Positions 32,283 through 42,646 of a DNA stretch of 64,000 nt are shown in pieces. The notes under the pieces are model-generated. The model was not told the origin of the DNA, did not search any database, and saw only the letters and a list, made by a program, of their open reading frames with translations. Position numbers and translations under genes: made by a program. Location of the stretch: contig NW_025064930.1 in assembly GCF_019112545.1 (NCBI RefSeq), positions 148,692 to 212,691 of the forward strand. The letters are read 5' to 3'. Positions within the stretch are counted from its first letter, which is position 1; each line of letters starts with the position of its first letter. The DNA comes from Guyanagaster necrorhizus. Its lineage: Eukaryota > Basidiomycota > Agaricomycetes > Agaricales > Physalacriaceae.

Positions 32283-33818
32283 CTCCAAGAGTACTCACCA
32301 TCTTGTTCTTCTGGAACTCAATAATATTCATTCTAGAGTAGATATTCTCAGCATAAGCTTTAAACTGCTTGAACACTGCTAGAGCATCACTTTTGTGTTT
32401 CAGAAGAGAGACACTCTATATGTCAGATGTAGCACAGATGAATGTTATCCAGTATTGATCACCTTCTGAAATTGCAACTAGCATTTGATCTTTAAGATTA
32501 CTGTAGACAAGTTCAAGAAGATGTGTTCCTCACTTTAAGAGATCATTAGGGATGTTGTGACAATGCTGTTTTTCAGTGAGACATGGGGGACATATTAGAT
32601 AAAATAGGGGTTCTGGCTTTTGCTTCATTCCTATAACTAGCTGTTTTATATATATTCATTGTATTGTGTCAATGCTCTGATGACAGCATCACTTGTGTGA
32701 GAATGTATCATCTGTGCAGCAGATACTTGTCAAACTTAAGTTTGCTGATTCAGGAAAAGATTGTATAGTTGTATTGATATAACCAATGTTGTTGTTGGTC
32801 ACAGTTGCAGTGAAATGAACTCTATCATCTTGACATAAAGTGATGTCTGATCTAACAATAGAGATTTCAAACCCTTTTTTAGAAGTGAGATAGTAAGATG
32901 TTAATAGATTGTTGTATAGTACTGGTACATGAAGAGTATCAAGGAGCTCAACCAATGCAGATCTCTCTCTCTCAATCTCTGGCTCCAGTATAACTGTCCC
33001 AGTCCCTTCTGAGTAAACAACTGTATTATCTGCAAGATGAACTGAGACAATATGCAGAGCATACAAGTTGAACCAGTGATGATGGAAGATCATATGATGA
33101 GATGCATCTGTATCAGTATTCCAATGAGATATGGCAGAAGATAATAGATCAGTATTTGCTTGGCTAGCAGTCTCCTTCTTTGCTTCAGTAGAACTTGTAG
33201 CTTCCTTTTTGCCAGTCTCCTTTTGCCAATGTCTTGCAGCTATATATTCTGCTGCATGCTTCTGATCACATTTGAGAGAGCACTTCTTGGTCTCACACTC
33301 TCTCTCACTGTGGCCTTCATGAAAGCACCATCTGTATGTAGGCTTTGTGCCAGTTGGCATCAGATCTGTAGGTGATAAGAATGTGGTGGCTTTAAGAGCA
33401 ATATAAATGGAAGGATCACTAGCACATAGCTTTTGACTGTTCTCCATTATAGTATGCAGTGCTAAGGCCTTTAAGAGTAAGTTTGTCAGAAAGGAGAATG
33501 AGTAATATGACAAAGTTGCTATATTCAAGCTGATATAAAGCACAGATCAGAGCTATGATGAGCATTTCTTGCTGCAGTCTAAAGTGAACTGAGCAGAGAG
33601 CATGGATACAACTCATGATTTGTGGACTGTAGCTGATAAGATCTGAAAATGATTCTTCTGTCTCCTCCTTGAGGTTGAAGAAGCTGTTATAAGCAACAAA
33701 TTGAGTTGTCAGCTTCTGTTGCTGATAGAGTGTCTTCAGAGTGTCTCACATCTGTTCTGGATTATCAAGACACTTTTCAACATGCATCTTCAGTGACTCA
33801 TTATGACAGAGATAGATT
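32283..33818 (-). pseudogene. outer Ty1/copia element: Gag, protease and start of integrase, decayed
   Basis: The minus strand encodes a copia Gag tail, a damaged zinc knuckle (CFHEGHSERECE), a protease with the active-site region DTDASHHM, and pre-integrase sequence. At the left it fades within integrase near 32,283. At the right it is interrupted at 33,818 by insertion of a second copia element. Its Gag N-terminal part and LTR reappear at 38,712-39,027. All parts are CpG-poor and broken. Confidence 0.8.
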
Positions 33819-33966
33819 TGTTGCAGGCAGATTATTATCACCCAGTGAATAACAGCCAGGCTGAGTATGATGGTCAATTGCTTAAAGGCAGTTGACTGTC
33901 AACTCAGAACAAAACTGTCTATGCTTATATAAAGTTGACATCAGATGCTTGTGTCATTCTGCAACA
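33819..33966 (-). repeat. 3' LTR of inner copia element (148 bp)
   Basis: TGTTGCAGG...CTGCAACA termini, the ends being inverted repeats. AGATT lies immediately to the left. It contains TTATATAAAG, a TATA-like site in both orientations. Confidence 0.9.
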
Positions 33967-34038
33967 CTCCTCCTCAACACAATACTTCTTAGAGTTCAAG
34001 ACCCAACAGCCTGATCATGTGAGTCATCTTCTCCTTTC

Positions 34039-34446
34039 TCAAGGCTTTGTGAAGATGTCAGCAGGCATGCCTTTTGTGTGAAGATGTTCAATATGTATGT
34101 GCCTCTGCTCAACCTCATCTTGTAACCAGTAGAAGTGGAGGTCAAGATGTTTGACATAACTATAATGGTCAGGGTTGCAAGCAACAGAGAGAGCAGACTG
34201 ATTGTCAATCAGCAGTGGGGATGGCAACAGATGATGGAAACCAAATTCTGTGAACAGATTTTGCAGCCACAGAATTTTCTGTCCAACAGAGACAGCAGCC
34301 ACATATTCAGCCTCTGTGGTCAATAAGGTTACTATAGATTGTAGCCAGCTCATCCAGCTGGCTGTGCCTGTGCCCATCTTGACAACATATCCCAAGGTTG
34401 AATGCCTATTATCTGGGTTTCTAGTATGATCTGCATCTGTGTACAC
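34039..34446 (-). pseudogene. copia RNase H domain, largely open
   Basis: The frame of 135 codons reads YTDADHTRNPDNRHSTLGYV, then TTEAEYVAA, LLIDNQSALSVACNP, KHLDLHFYWLQDEV and ADIFTKP. These are the usual RNase H motifs of fungal copia elements, with catalytic D, E and D visible. It is preceded by broken reverse transcriptase, so it would not be made as a working protein. Confidence 0.88.
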
Positions 34447-35755
34447 TTTGAACAGCTCTGGGTTTGTAGTATTAGGTGAATGTCAATTTTAGGTCAATTG
34501 TCCTCTTTATATATCTGAAGAGATGTTTCAGGGTCTCCTAATGCCTCAATCCAGGGTTTTTGCTGAACCATGATAGAATGCTGACTGCAAAAGCTATGTC
34601 AGAATAAGTGGTGATGGCCAAGTATGCTACAGAGCCAAGGATCTGGAGATATGGGATGTGCTGCATGGTTTCCCATTCCTCTGAAGTAGCAGGGGACATC
34701 AAGCTGGATAGCTTAGTGTGTGAATCAAGAGGAGTACTGACACTGTTACAGTCAGATATTCCAGTACATTCTAGGATTTTTTGGATGTATTGTGGTTGAG
34801 AGAGTGTGAGTGTTCAGTTTAGACAGTCCCTGTGTATTTTGACACTGAGGAGGAATAAAGTTGGACCTAGATTGTGAAGTTTGAAGTGCTTCTTGAGATC
34901 ATCAACAATATGCTATGCAGACTTCATAGACTTTGTGGCAATTGTTACATCATCAACAAACACAGGGATGATAATTTGAGCATCATCTCTCTTGTACATC
35001 CATATGCTGTGTTCACAGCATACTCTGTCAAAGCCTATCTTGGTCATAGTGCTGTGGAGCTTTTTGTGCTATTCATGCTCAGCCTGTTTCAGTCTATAGA
35101 TAGACTTGAAGAGATGAAGCACTCAGCTCTTATCCTTTGTCTCAAATCCCTCTGGTTGTTGAAGATATACCTCCTCTTTCAGATCACCATTCAGAAATGC
35201 TGATGAGATGTCCACACTCCAGAGCTCCAGGTCCTCAAGTGCAGCAAGAGTGAGAACTGTTCAGATGGCTGCCCATTTTAGAGTAGAAGAGAAGGTTTCA
35301 GTGTAGTCAAAACCTGGCTGCTGTGAGTACCCTTTTGCAATATAGCATGCTTTGTAGCATTCAATGGATCCATCAGGGTTATGCTTCACTTTAAAGACCC
35401 ATTTTCCATCTATAGCCTTTTGTCCTAGAGGGAGCTTCACAAGCTCAAAGATGCCACTTTTCTGCAGTGCATTCAATTCCTGCTGAGCTGTCTTATACCA
35501 TTTTTCACTTTTCTCTCCTGGCCAAGTCATTGCCTCTGCAAGTGTCTTTGGCTCATTGTTAAATGCAGATGCTTAGTTTTCCATCTCTACTGCTGTCTGA
35601 AATGTGAGCTCAAGAGCTTCTGTATATGTGATATAGTCATCATCATGCAATACAAAAGTCATTCCTGCAACAACATCTGTCTCAGTAAGCTCTGGCTCAG
35701 CAGTGGTTTCATCAGTGGAATCAGAGACAGGTTTATCTGAGTCTGGTGAGTTCAT
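34447..35755 (-). pseudogene. copia reverse transcriptase, decayed
   Basis: The N-terminal part is open at 35261-35530 (KWVFKVKHNPDGSIECYKA, then GFDYTETFS). The catalytic FVDD motif, within IIPVFVDDVTIATK, is at about 34,935-34,975. Stops and frameshifts separate these parts. The acidic linker before the RT is at 35573-35755. Confidence 0.85.
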
Positions 35756-37040
35756 TGCATTAGTGCCAGAATGTTTATGGCAAAAACCATGTCCAGTGTT
35801 TGAAGATGGAATTATAAGGCCTTTAGAGTTGTATTATAGCTTGAAGCATGCCCAAAAATGTGAGAGTGGTGAAGAGGGTGTAGGAAATGTCAGAAGACTT
35901 GATAGTGGAGTAAGAGGTGATCCTAGAGGTGTTTGCATATCTGATAGAGTGGATGGAGCTGAATTAAATGGTGAGAATGATGATGATGAGAGTTACTCAG
36001 ATAGCAGAGATGGCTTATCAGTAGATATGTCCTCTCTCCCTTGATGAGGCATTGTTGCAATAGGTATAGCAGTATCTGTGCTGTTATTTCTGTTTATAGG
36101 AGGTGTATCATCACTGAGAGGATTTATAATATTTCTGTAGTTTCCAGGAAATACATGCTCATTGAATACAGCATGGCTGGAGGTGATGAACTGCTGTGTA
36201 GAAGAGTTCCAGAATAGCCAGCCTTTTACTCTCTCTGGATACCCAACGGAGATACATTTTTGAGTATGTGACTCTAATGCTCAATGTCTTTTTCTTCATA
36301 TTAGCACATATTCAAGGCATTCAAACACACAAAAGTGAGATATATCTGGTTTTTGATGATTTGAGTCCCATTCTGTGAAGGGTGTAGTGTTTGAAAGAGG
36401 ATCTGTGGGAATGTGATTTCAGACATGAATGAATACTTGGAGAGCAAGGTTCCAAAATGATGATGGGAGATGTGACTTATTTAGCATGACAGTGATGGCC
36501 TCTGCAATCATGTGATTGGCTCATTCTGCTGTGCTATTCTGGTATAGTTTATTGGGTTCAGTGTGTCACCTTTTGATCCCATGCTCAGCACAGAAGTCAA
36601 TAAACTCCTTTCTCATATATTCACCATCTTTGTCTTTCTGAAACTCAATGATTTTGAGTCCTCAATGGGTATTCTCTGCATATGATTTGAACTACTTGAA
36701 GGCATTAAAGGCATCACTTTTATACTTCAGAGATGTGACAGCCCAAGTGTCAGATGCACTGCAGATAAATGTTATCTAGTAGCAATAGCTCTCTGGAGTT
36801 GTGACAGGTATTGGACCTTTGATATCACTGTATACTTGCTCAAGAAGATGTTTCTTCCACTCTAAGGGGCCATGAGGAACATTGTGGTGATACTGTTTGC
36901 CAGCAAGGCATGGTGTGCAGATAGAATCAGTTGAAAGACCTAACTCTCACTTCATTCCAGTTACTGGCTGCTTTGTGTGCATGTGCTATATAGTGTCCAT
37001 GTTTCAATAACAGCAATGTCTATGCCAAAGTGTGTTGTCC
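35756..37040 (-). pseudogene. copia integrase, decayed
   Basis: The minus strand reads GEYMRKEFIDFCAEHGIKR, then TEPNKLYQNSTAE, ANHMIAEAITVMLN and SSFWNLALQVFIHV, the conserved core of copia integrase. Then come VGYPERVKGWLFW and SSHAVFNEHVFPGN. Several Arg codons have become TGA or TAG. Confidence 0.82.
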
Positions 37041-38490
37041 ATCTGGCAGGTACTTGTGGAGCTTGAGTTTGCAATGATAGTGGCCAATTTTGAGAATGAA
37101 TATGTAGTAGCATTGACATAGCCAATATTGCTCTCATTTACAGTTGCAGTGAATCAAACCTTTTCACTCTGGCTGAAAGTGACATCTGATTCAGTGATTA
37201 AGATCTTGAATCCCTTTTCCTGTGTGAGATGATAGGATGATAAGAGATTACTTTTCAATGCTGATACATATAGTGTGTCAAGAAGTTCCACTGCTGAGCT
37301 TTTCTCCCTCTGAATCTCTGGCTCCAGTACTACTGATCTAATCCTTGCTGAATAGATGACTGAATTGTCTGCAAGACAAACAGGAATGACATGTAGAGCA
37401 TAGAGTCAGAACCATTGTTGGTAAGGAGTCATATGATGAGAAGTGCCTGTATTGGTATTTCAATGAGATACAGCAGGTGATGATAAATCAGTACTTGCTT
37501 AGCTAACAGTCTCCTCCTTTGTCTCAGCAGAGTTAGCAGCTTCCAAATCCTTCTTTTCAGCCCTCTTGTGATGATGCTTCTCAGCAGTATGGTTGGCAGC
37601 ATGTTCACAGTCCTGTTTAAGTGAGAGCTTTTTGGTTATACACTCTTTCTCTGCATGATTCTTGCAAAGACACTATTCACATTTTGCAGCAGCATTGGTA
37701 GCTGGATTCATGGCTGAATGGAAAGGTGTGGCTTTAAGAGCAACAGAGACTGCTGGATCACTGGCATGCAGCTTCTGATTGTTTTCTTCATTGTGAAATG
37801 CAGTGTGGAGTCCTTCAAGAGTGAGCTTATTGGAGAGAAGAAATAGTGATATGATAAAGTTTCCAAATTCAGGCTTCTGGAGTGCACAAATCAGAGCTAT
37901 AATGAGAAGCTCTTCTTCTAACTGCTGGAGGCCAAAATGAGCAGAGCACAGAGCATGGATATGACTTATGATTTGAGTGCCCTGACTGGCAAGGTCTGGA
38001 AGTGACTCTTCTGTCTCCTTCTTGAGATTGAAAAAGCTGTCATAGGCTACAAATTGAGTCACTGGTTTTCTTTGCTGATGGTGTGCCTTTAATGTGTCTC
38101 ACATCCTCTCTGGATCATCAAGGCAGCTCTTGACATGAGCCTTCTGGGATTTATCAAGGCAGAGGTAGATCATGCCAGCAGCTAATATCTGAGTCTCCTT
38201 CCAGCCCTTCTTCTCCTGATATATTGGCTTCTCAGAGTCTGCAAACTCTGGTTCAGGGTCACAGCCAATGGTGATAAGGTACTCATGGTGAGTTTTGAGT
38301 AGGGCTAATATGTTTTCTTCCTACTTGCTATAATTGAAGGCATTTATATTGTTGAAGCCCTTTTTGATTGTGTTGAAGGATGGCATGATGTATGTGATGA
38401 TATTGTTTCAGTAGTGAAGTGACTGATGGAGAGATAGCAGGGCACAAGCAAGATGCAAAGATGAAAAAAATGAAATAGACCTTAAAACAC
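37041..38490 (-). pseudogene. copia Gag and protease region, decayed
   Basis: The frame 37673-38062 reads as a copia Gag (UBN2-type): SQGTQIISHIHALCSAHFG, then LEEELLIIALICALQKPEFG and LTLEGLHTAFHNEEN. The protease and zinc-knuckle part lies to its left, broken by stops. The same protein occurs, also broken, in the outer element at 32.7-33.8 kb. Confidence 0.8.
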
Positions 38491-38491
38491 A

Positions 38492-38503
38492 GGGCTCATA
38501 ATC
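38492..38503 (-). other. primer-binding site of inner copia element
   Basis: GATTATGAGCCC follows the 5' LTR directly on the minus strand. It is complementary to the anticodon arm of initiator tRNA-Met (CTCATAA), which copia elements are known to use as a half-tRNA primer. The match is by eye. Confidence 0.55.
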
Positions 38504-38706
38504 TGTTGCAGGCAGGTTATTATCACACAGTGAATAACAGCCAGACTGAGTATGACAGTCAATTGCTTAAAGGCAGTTGGTACATATGACTACTACTCAC
38601 CTGAGTATGATGGTCAATTGCTTAAAGGCAGTTAACCATCAACTCAGAACAAAACTGTCTATGCTTATATAAGGTTGATATCAGATACTTGTGTCATCCT
38701 GCAACA
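38504..38706 (-). repeat. 5' LTR of inner copia element (203 bp) with internal 55-bp duplication
   Basis: It has the same ends as 33,819-33,966. It is 55 bp longer because CTGAGTATGA..GTCAATTGCTT...GCAGTT is present twice in tandem. AGATT follows at 38,707. Confidence 0.9.
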
Positions 38707-38711
38707 AGATT

Positions 38712-39027
38712 GTACTAGCAGATGACATCTTTGTTTTTTTTCACTCTTTTCAATCTTTTTTTTTTCTGATATGTCAGATAGTTGAGATCAGCAAACTCTA
38801 GTTCAGAGTCTTATCTGATTGTGATGGGATACTTATGCTAGACCTTCAGTAGGACTGACATGTTTTCTTTCCATTCACTATAATTAGAGCACCCAGGCAG
38901 TGAATAGAGTATGCTACTCATCTGATATGATGGTCATTGCTTAGAAAGCAATTGACTGCTCAGGAACATTATCTCAAGTTTATATAAGTTAGTCATACTT
39001 GGTGAAGTATAGTATTGTCTCACAACA
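38712..39027 (-). repeat. right-hand part of the outer copia element with its 5' LTR
   Basis: 38,770-38,885 matches the Gag start of the inner element (GATCAGCAAACTCTAGTTCAGAGTC). About 38,890-39,027 resembles its LTR, ending CACAACA at 39,027. It shows that the outer element had inserted into the P450 gene, whose C-terminus begins at 39,028. Confidence 0.75.
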
Positions 39028-41860
39028 GCTATATGCAATAAAATTTGAGTGCCATTGATCAACTCTCTCTTAACAATTGGAAGACAACTATGCATCCCTG
39101 ATATATCCAGTAGCTCTATGTCTTCAGGAAGCTTGAACTCAAAGTTATGGAGAATCTCTACAGTGACTGATTTGATCTCCATAGTCCTGTAGACTTTGTA
39201 AAACTATAAACAAATTCAATGGCAAGTATGCTCATGCAAATCTCCAACTGAACTCCATAAATCTATGCCAGTTTTTGTGCTCAATAGTGAAAGGCATGCT
39301 TTTTACCCAAGGCATACATGGATGCCTGCATCTATTGCAGTGGTGAGTCAAGGTTGAACTGTAGATAATGGCATACTCACTGAATGTCATTCTAGCAAAG
39401 CAATCAGTGTTTAGAGAAATAGATAAAAAGAAGGATGCACATAAATTTGAGTACATGTTGAGAGACAGTTGCCTCTTCTCTGCAGAATTCAGAAATTGAC
39501 TTGGTGTTACAATTTTTCTCACTTATTTCCTTATTTCTCCTCAACTAACCCCTATTTATGCTTAGTCAGAGTGCCAATCCCGGTGCTTAAGACCGTGGGA
39601 TCAGCTTAGTCAGCACAACAAGCCACATCAGTCATTGTCTTTTGATGCAACAATGACACTCAAGGACAAAGGGCACAAAGACCAGGACATGTACAATAGG
39701 AAGTAGTATAATTATCACTATAAATGAACAGTATATAAGTAGGCTAGCTCTCACTGGTATAACTCCAGCTTCAAGCTAAAGTTTATCCATACTATTTCAT
39801 TCTTGAGCCTCTTGTCAATGGCCTTGAAGCACAATGGTCAACAGAGCATATCAGTGGACTCAGATGTGACTGTATGAATACAATACAGCATCTGTTTATC
39901 ATGTGTTTTGATCACATGCAACTTAGGTCTAACACTTGGATTCCATTGGTTAGTGTTATCACATCAGACTGTTGGAAGGCTAAACACAACTGAGATGAGC
40001 TATAACAAACATTGACAGAATCAAACCATATGCTGGTTATAAGTATACAAGGATGCAGAGATAACTTGTCTTTTGGAGATTGGAATTTCAGTAGTGACTC
40101 TTCCATTAGTGGTCATAATGGGCTCTGACAATAGAAGAATGTCTTCTTAGTCTGCCATTTGGTAAATATATGAACAAATGGATGTCTTTGAAGTAATCAG
40201 CAACTGATATTCCCTGTTTATACCATGCCCATGAACAAATACAGTGTTGGCAAAGAGCTAATCTGTATTGAGACTTTCTATTGTACAAGCACAGGTTTGA
40301 CATGTGAAGTTCATGACAGATATATATTGTTTCCTGACTGGCAGTCTGTTTATGTGTAGTGTAATATAAGTATACACAACACCTTTATGACAGTGTTGAG
40401 AAATGACATGGAATTATAATCATTGGATTTCAGCATCATGTCATTGTTCATCTGGAACTGTTTGATCTCATCTTGGATCTGCTTTTGGTCATCAGAGTGA
40501 TAGCTCAGTTTATACAGAAGCAAAGTGATCACATTCATGGTGGTATCATGACCAGCCAATATGAAGACACTATTTGATAAAGATGTTAGAGATGAATTTT
40601 CATCAATGAGATGTTACTTATGCCAACTGTGATTTGATTTCATCATTACTCATTTTCTTCTTATCTTCATTGGAAAGATAGGAAAGCACTATGGTCTACA
40701 AACCCAAACTAAGAATGAAATACAAAGGATGATTATTCAGGATGAATCTCATCCAGAATGTTTACAATATCCTTTTCCTCAGGGTTCTTACCATTGGAGG
40801 CAACTGTGATCACTCAAAATATCTTCAAGAATCAGCTCTGTTTGGAGATGCTGTTGAAGTTCAACATCTGGTGCATTTTCTTGGAGGGAACCAGCAATAG
40901 GATGTTCAATACAGAATCTTGCAACAGTCTCCAAAGAGCTATGAACAGAAGATTGATGACATGAGGATGCATCTATGAATCCATACTGACAGTCATGGTA
41001 AGGTACTGCATGAGGCCAGTCTAGATGAGATGATGACTTACACTGCATCCTTAAGAGCATCCATCAGCTCCATCTGATCATCATTCAATACTTTGAATCA
41101 GAAGAAAGCTGGTATGCAGTCAGTTCTTTTGTTGATGAGAAAAGACACATTGGATGGTATAGTCATTCCAATTATATCAAGCTTGACTTTGCTTGTCTAT
41201 TCAACTGCATTCAGCACACAAGAGCTATTATTGAGTTTCTTGTTCAATTTATCCATGAGCTATAATGATATCACTGTCTGTATATCTTCATAGTACAAAA
41301 ACAGATGCATCAGGAAAGCCAAAGATTGAAAAATGAGGAGAAATTTCTGCATCTGAGAAGCAGAAAATAAACCATTCAGGATCTTCTGGTAATGTTGATG
41401 GACAGTCCCTTTTCAGAGGATGTCACAGACCTGCTTGGAGATTGGAATACAAGGATAGACATTAAGAAAATCAGCAATCATGTCAATAGAAGATGGTGTA
41501 TGTCAAAGTATCCTCCAATGTGATATACAGTGCAATATTGTCAGTACCAAGTCATCTTCAGATCACTGACAGCATCTTGTTGACAAATAACCCACTTGTA
41601 TCCTGGTATACAGGTCAATTGTTTAGGATTTTATGTATAGCAAAGACAAGGGTCACACCTAGTAGAAATGATGGTCATGGTGGACCACAAACCTTTCATA
41701 ACTTTACACCATAAATGCAGAACAAGGACATAGAGCAGATACATTGTGGCTGGAAGAAAGAACAGTTGGAAGGCTGTCATTGTTGATGAGCCCACTGACA
41801 AGTCCATTCAAGATGAGAATTGGATGTATAGCCTGGAATGACATCATATACTGTTATCAA
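39028..41860 (-). pseudogene. cytochrome P450, decayed and interrupted
   Basis: The I-helix is clear at 40350-40559 (MAGHDTTMNVITLLLYKLSY, the AGxDTT motif). Before it come segments of the N-terminal half (KRQRKILNG at about 41,370, ELMDALKDAV at about 41,060). After it come IMTTNGRVTTEIPISKDK (about 40,080) and the C-terminus NFEFKLPEDIELLDISGM (39,090-39,150). The heme region near 39,240 reads EFSWRFA instead of CIGWRFA, so the ligand Cys is lost. A solo LTR splits it at 39,505-39,934, and the outer copia element cuts its end. Many stops are present. It belonged to the ER-membrane monooxygenases that fungi use for secondary metabolism and detoxification. Confidence 0.82.
39505..39934 (+). 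repeat. solo gypsy LTR with target-site duplication, inside the P450 pseudogene
   Basis: The LTR starts TGTTACAATTTT and ends GGTCTAACA. Both flanks carry CTTGG (39,500-39,504 and 39,935-39,939). It is related to the LTRs at 8.0-8.8 kb. No internal element sequence is present, so the element was lost by LTR-LTR recombination. Confidence 0.92.
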
Positions 41861-42646
41861 AGTCATCAAATGTGGCCGCTTGGTATACACAAAACTTTTG
41901 TCAAGTGATATCCCATGGAATAATTGCAATGACAAGTCACATGTCCAAGGTAGGTAGCAGCATCAAGCCACATAGGCTGGCTATATGGAGTGTGAACCAG
42001 GATATTGGACCGCAGCCTAATGATAGATATAGATCCGGGGCACAAGTAGGTCGTACTGCGTAACAGCTACCCTATTGTGACATCATAAAGGTTAACCTGT
42101 CGGGTTTCATCGGACCAGTGATGAGTTCAAGTTGCCGATCGGCCGACCCTTTTTCCGCTGGGACCCACCAAACTCACTTGTGCTTATATTTATTCTTGCT
42201 TTAACCATAAGTTCAGGAAACCGGCAAAGGAGGATACTTCTCACTGATGTTTTGTAATTTTTATTCATAAGAAACAGGGACAAGGATCTCTTCGGCGCCG
42301 CTGCTACGATAGCCATTGAGATCTTTTGTATTCATAACTGCCGGTGTAGGCACAAGTGTGATATATTGATTTGCTAACCAATAAATATGTCCGCGCGGAA
42401 GCTCGCTTGTTTACCCGTCCCTAGACGATAGGTCCTCTCTGCATCGGATAAGATGTTAGGCGCCGTAAGAATGCCATATCACTCATCGTACGCCGCATAC
42501 CGCTGTTTATAGGGCACTTCTCAAGCTCTCGGCGGCGCGGTGGACACGAACCGAAATCGAATACCTAACCCTCCCTGGGCGCAATGAAGATGATCACCTT
42601 TCCATGTGTAAATTATAGATACATAGTGCGAATGTACATCACTTTA
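41861..42646. other. transition from CpG-poor to CpG-normal DNA, no gene
   Basis: CpG dinucleotides reappear between about 41,870 and 42,010 and are common from 42,090 on. No gene was recognised before the hydrolase end at 42,647. Confidence 0.5.

Larger units (their letters stand above)
33819..38706 (-). mobile_element. inner Ty1/copia retrotransposon, full span with LTRs and target duplication
   Basis: This is a complete but decayed copia element on the minus strand, 4,888 bp, flanked on both sides by AGATT (33,814-33,818 and 38,707-38,711). Its LTRs are 33,819-33,966 and 38,504-38,706. Right to left it holds a primer-binding site, Gag, protease, integrase, reverse transcriptase and RNase H, the pol order of Ty1/copia. 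Stops interrupt every domain except RNase H and short parts of the others. It lies inside an older copia element of the same family. Confidence 0.92.
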
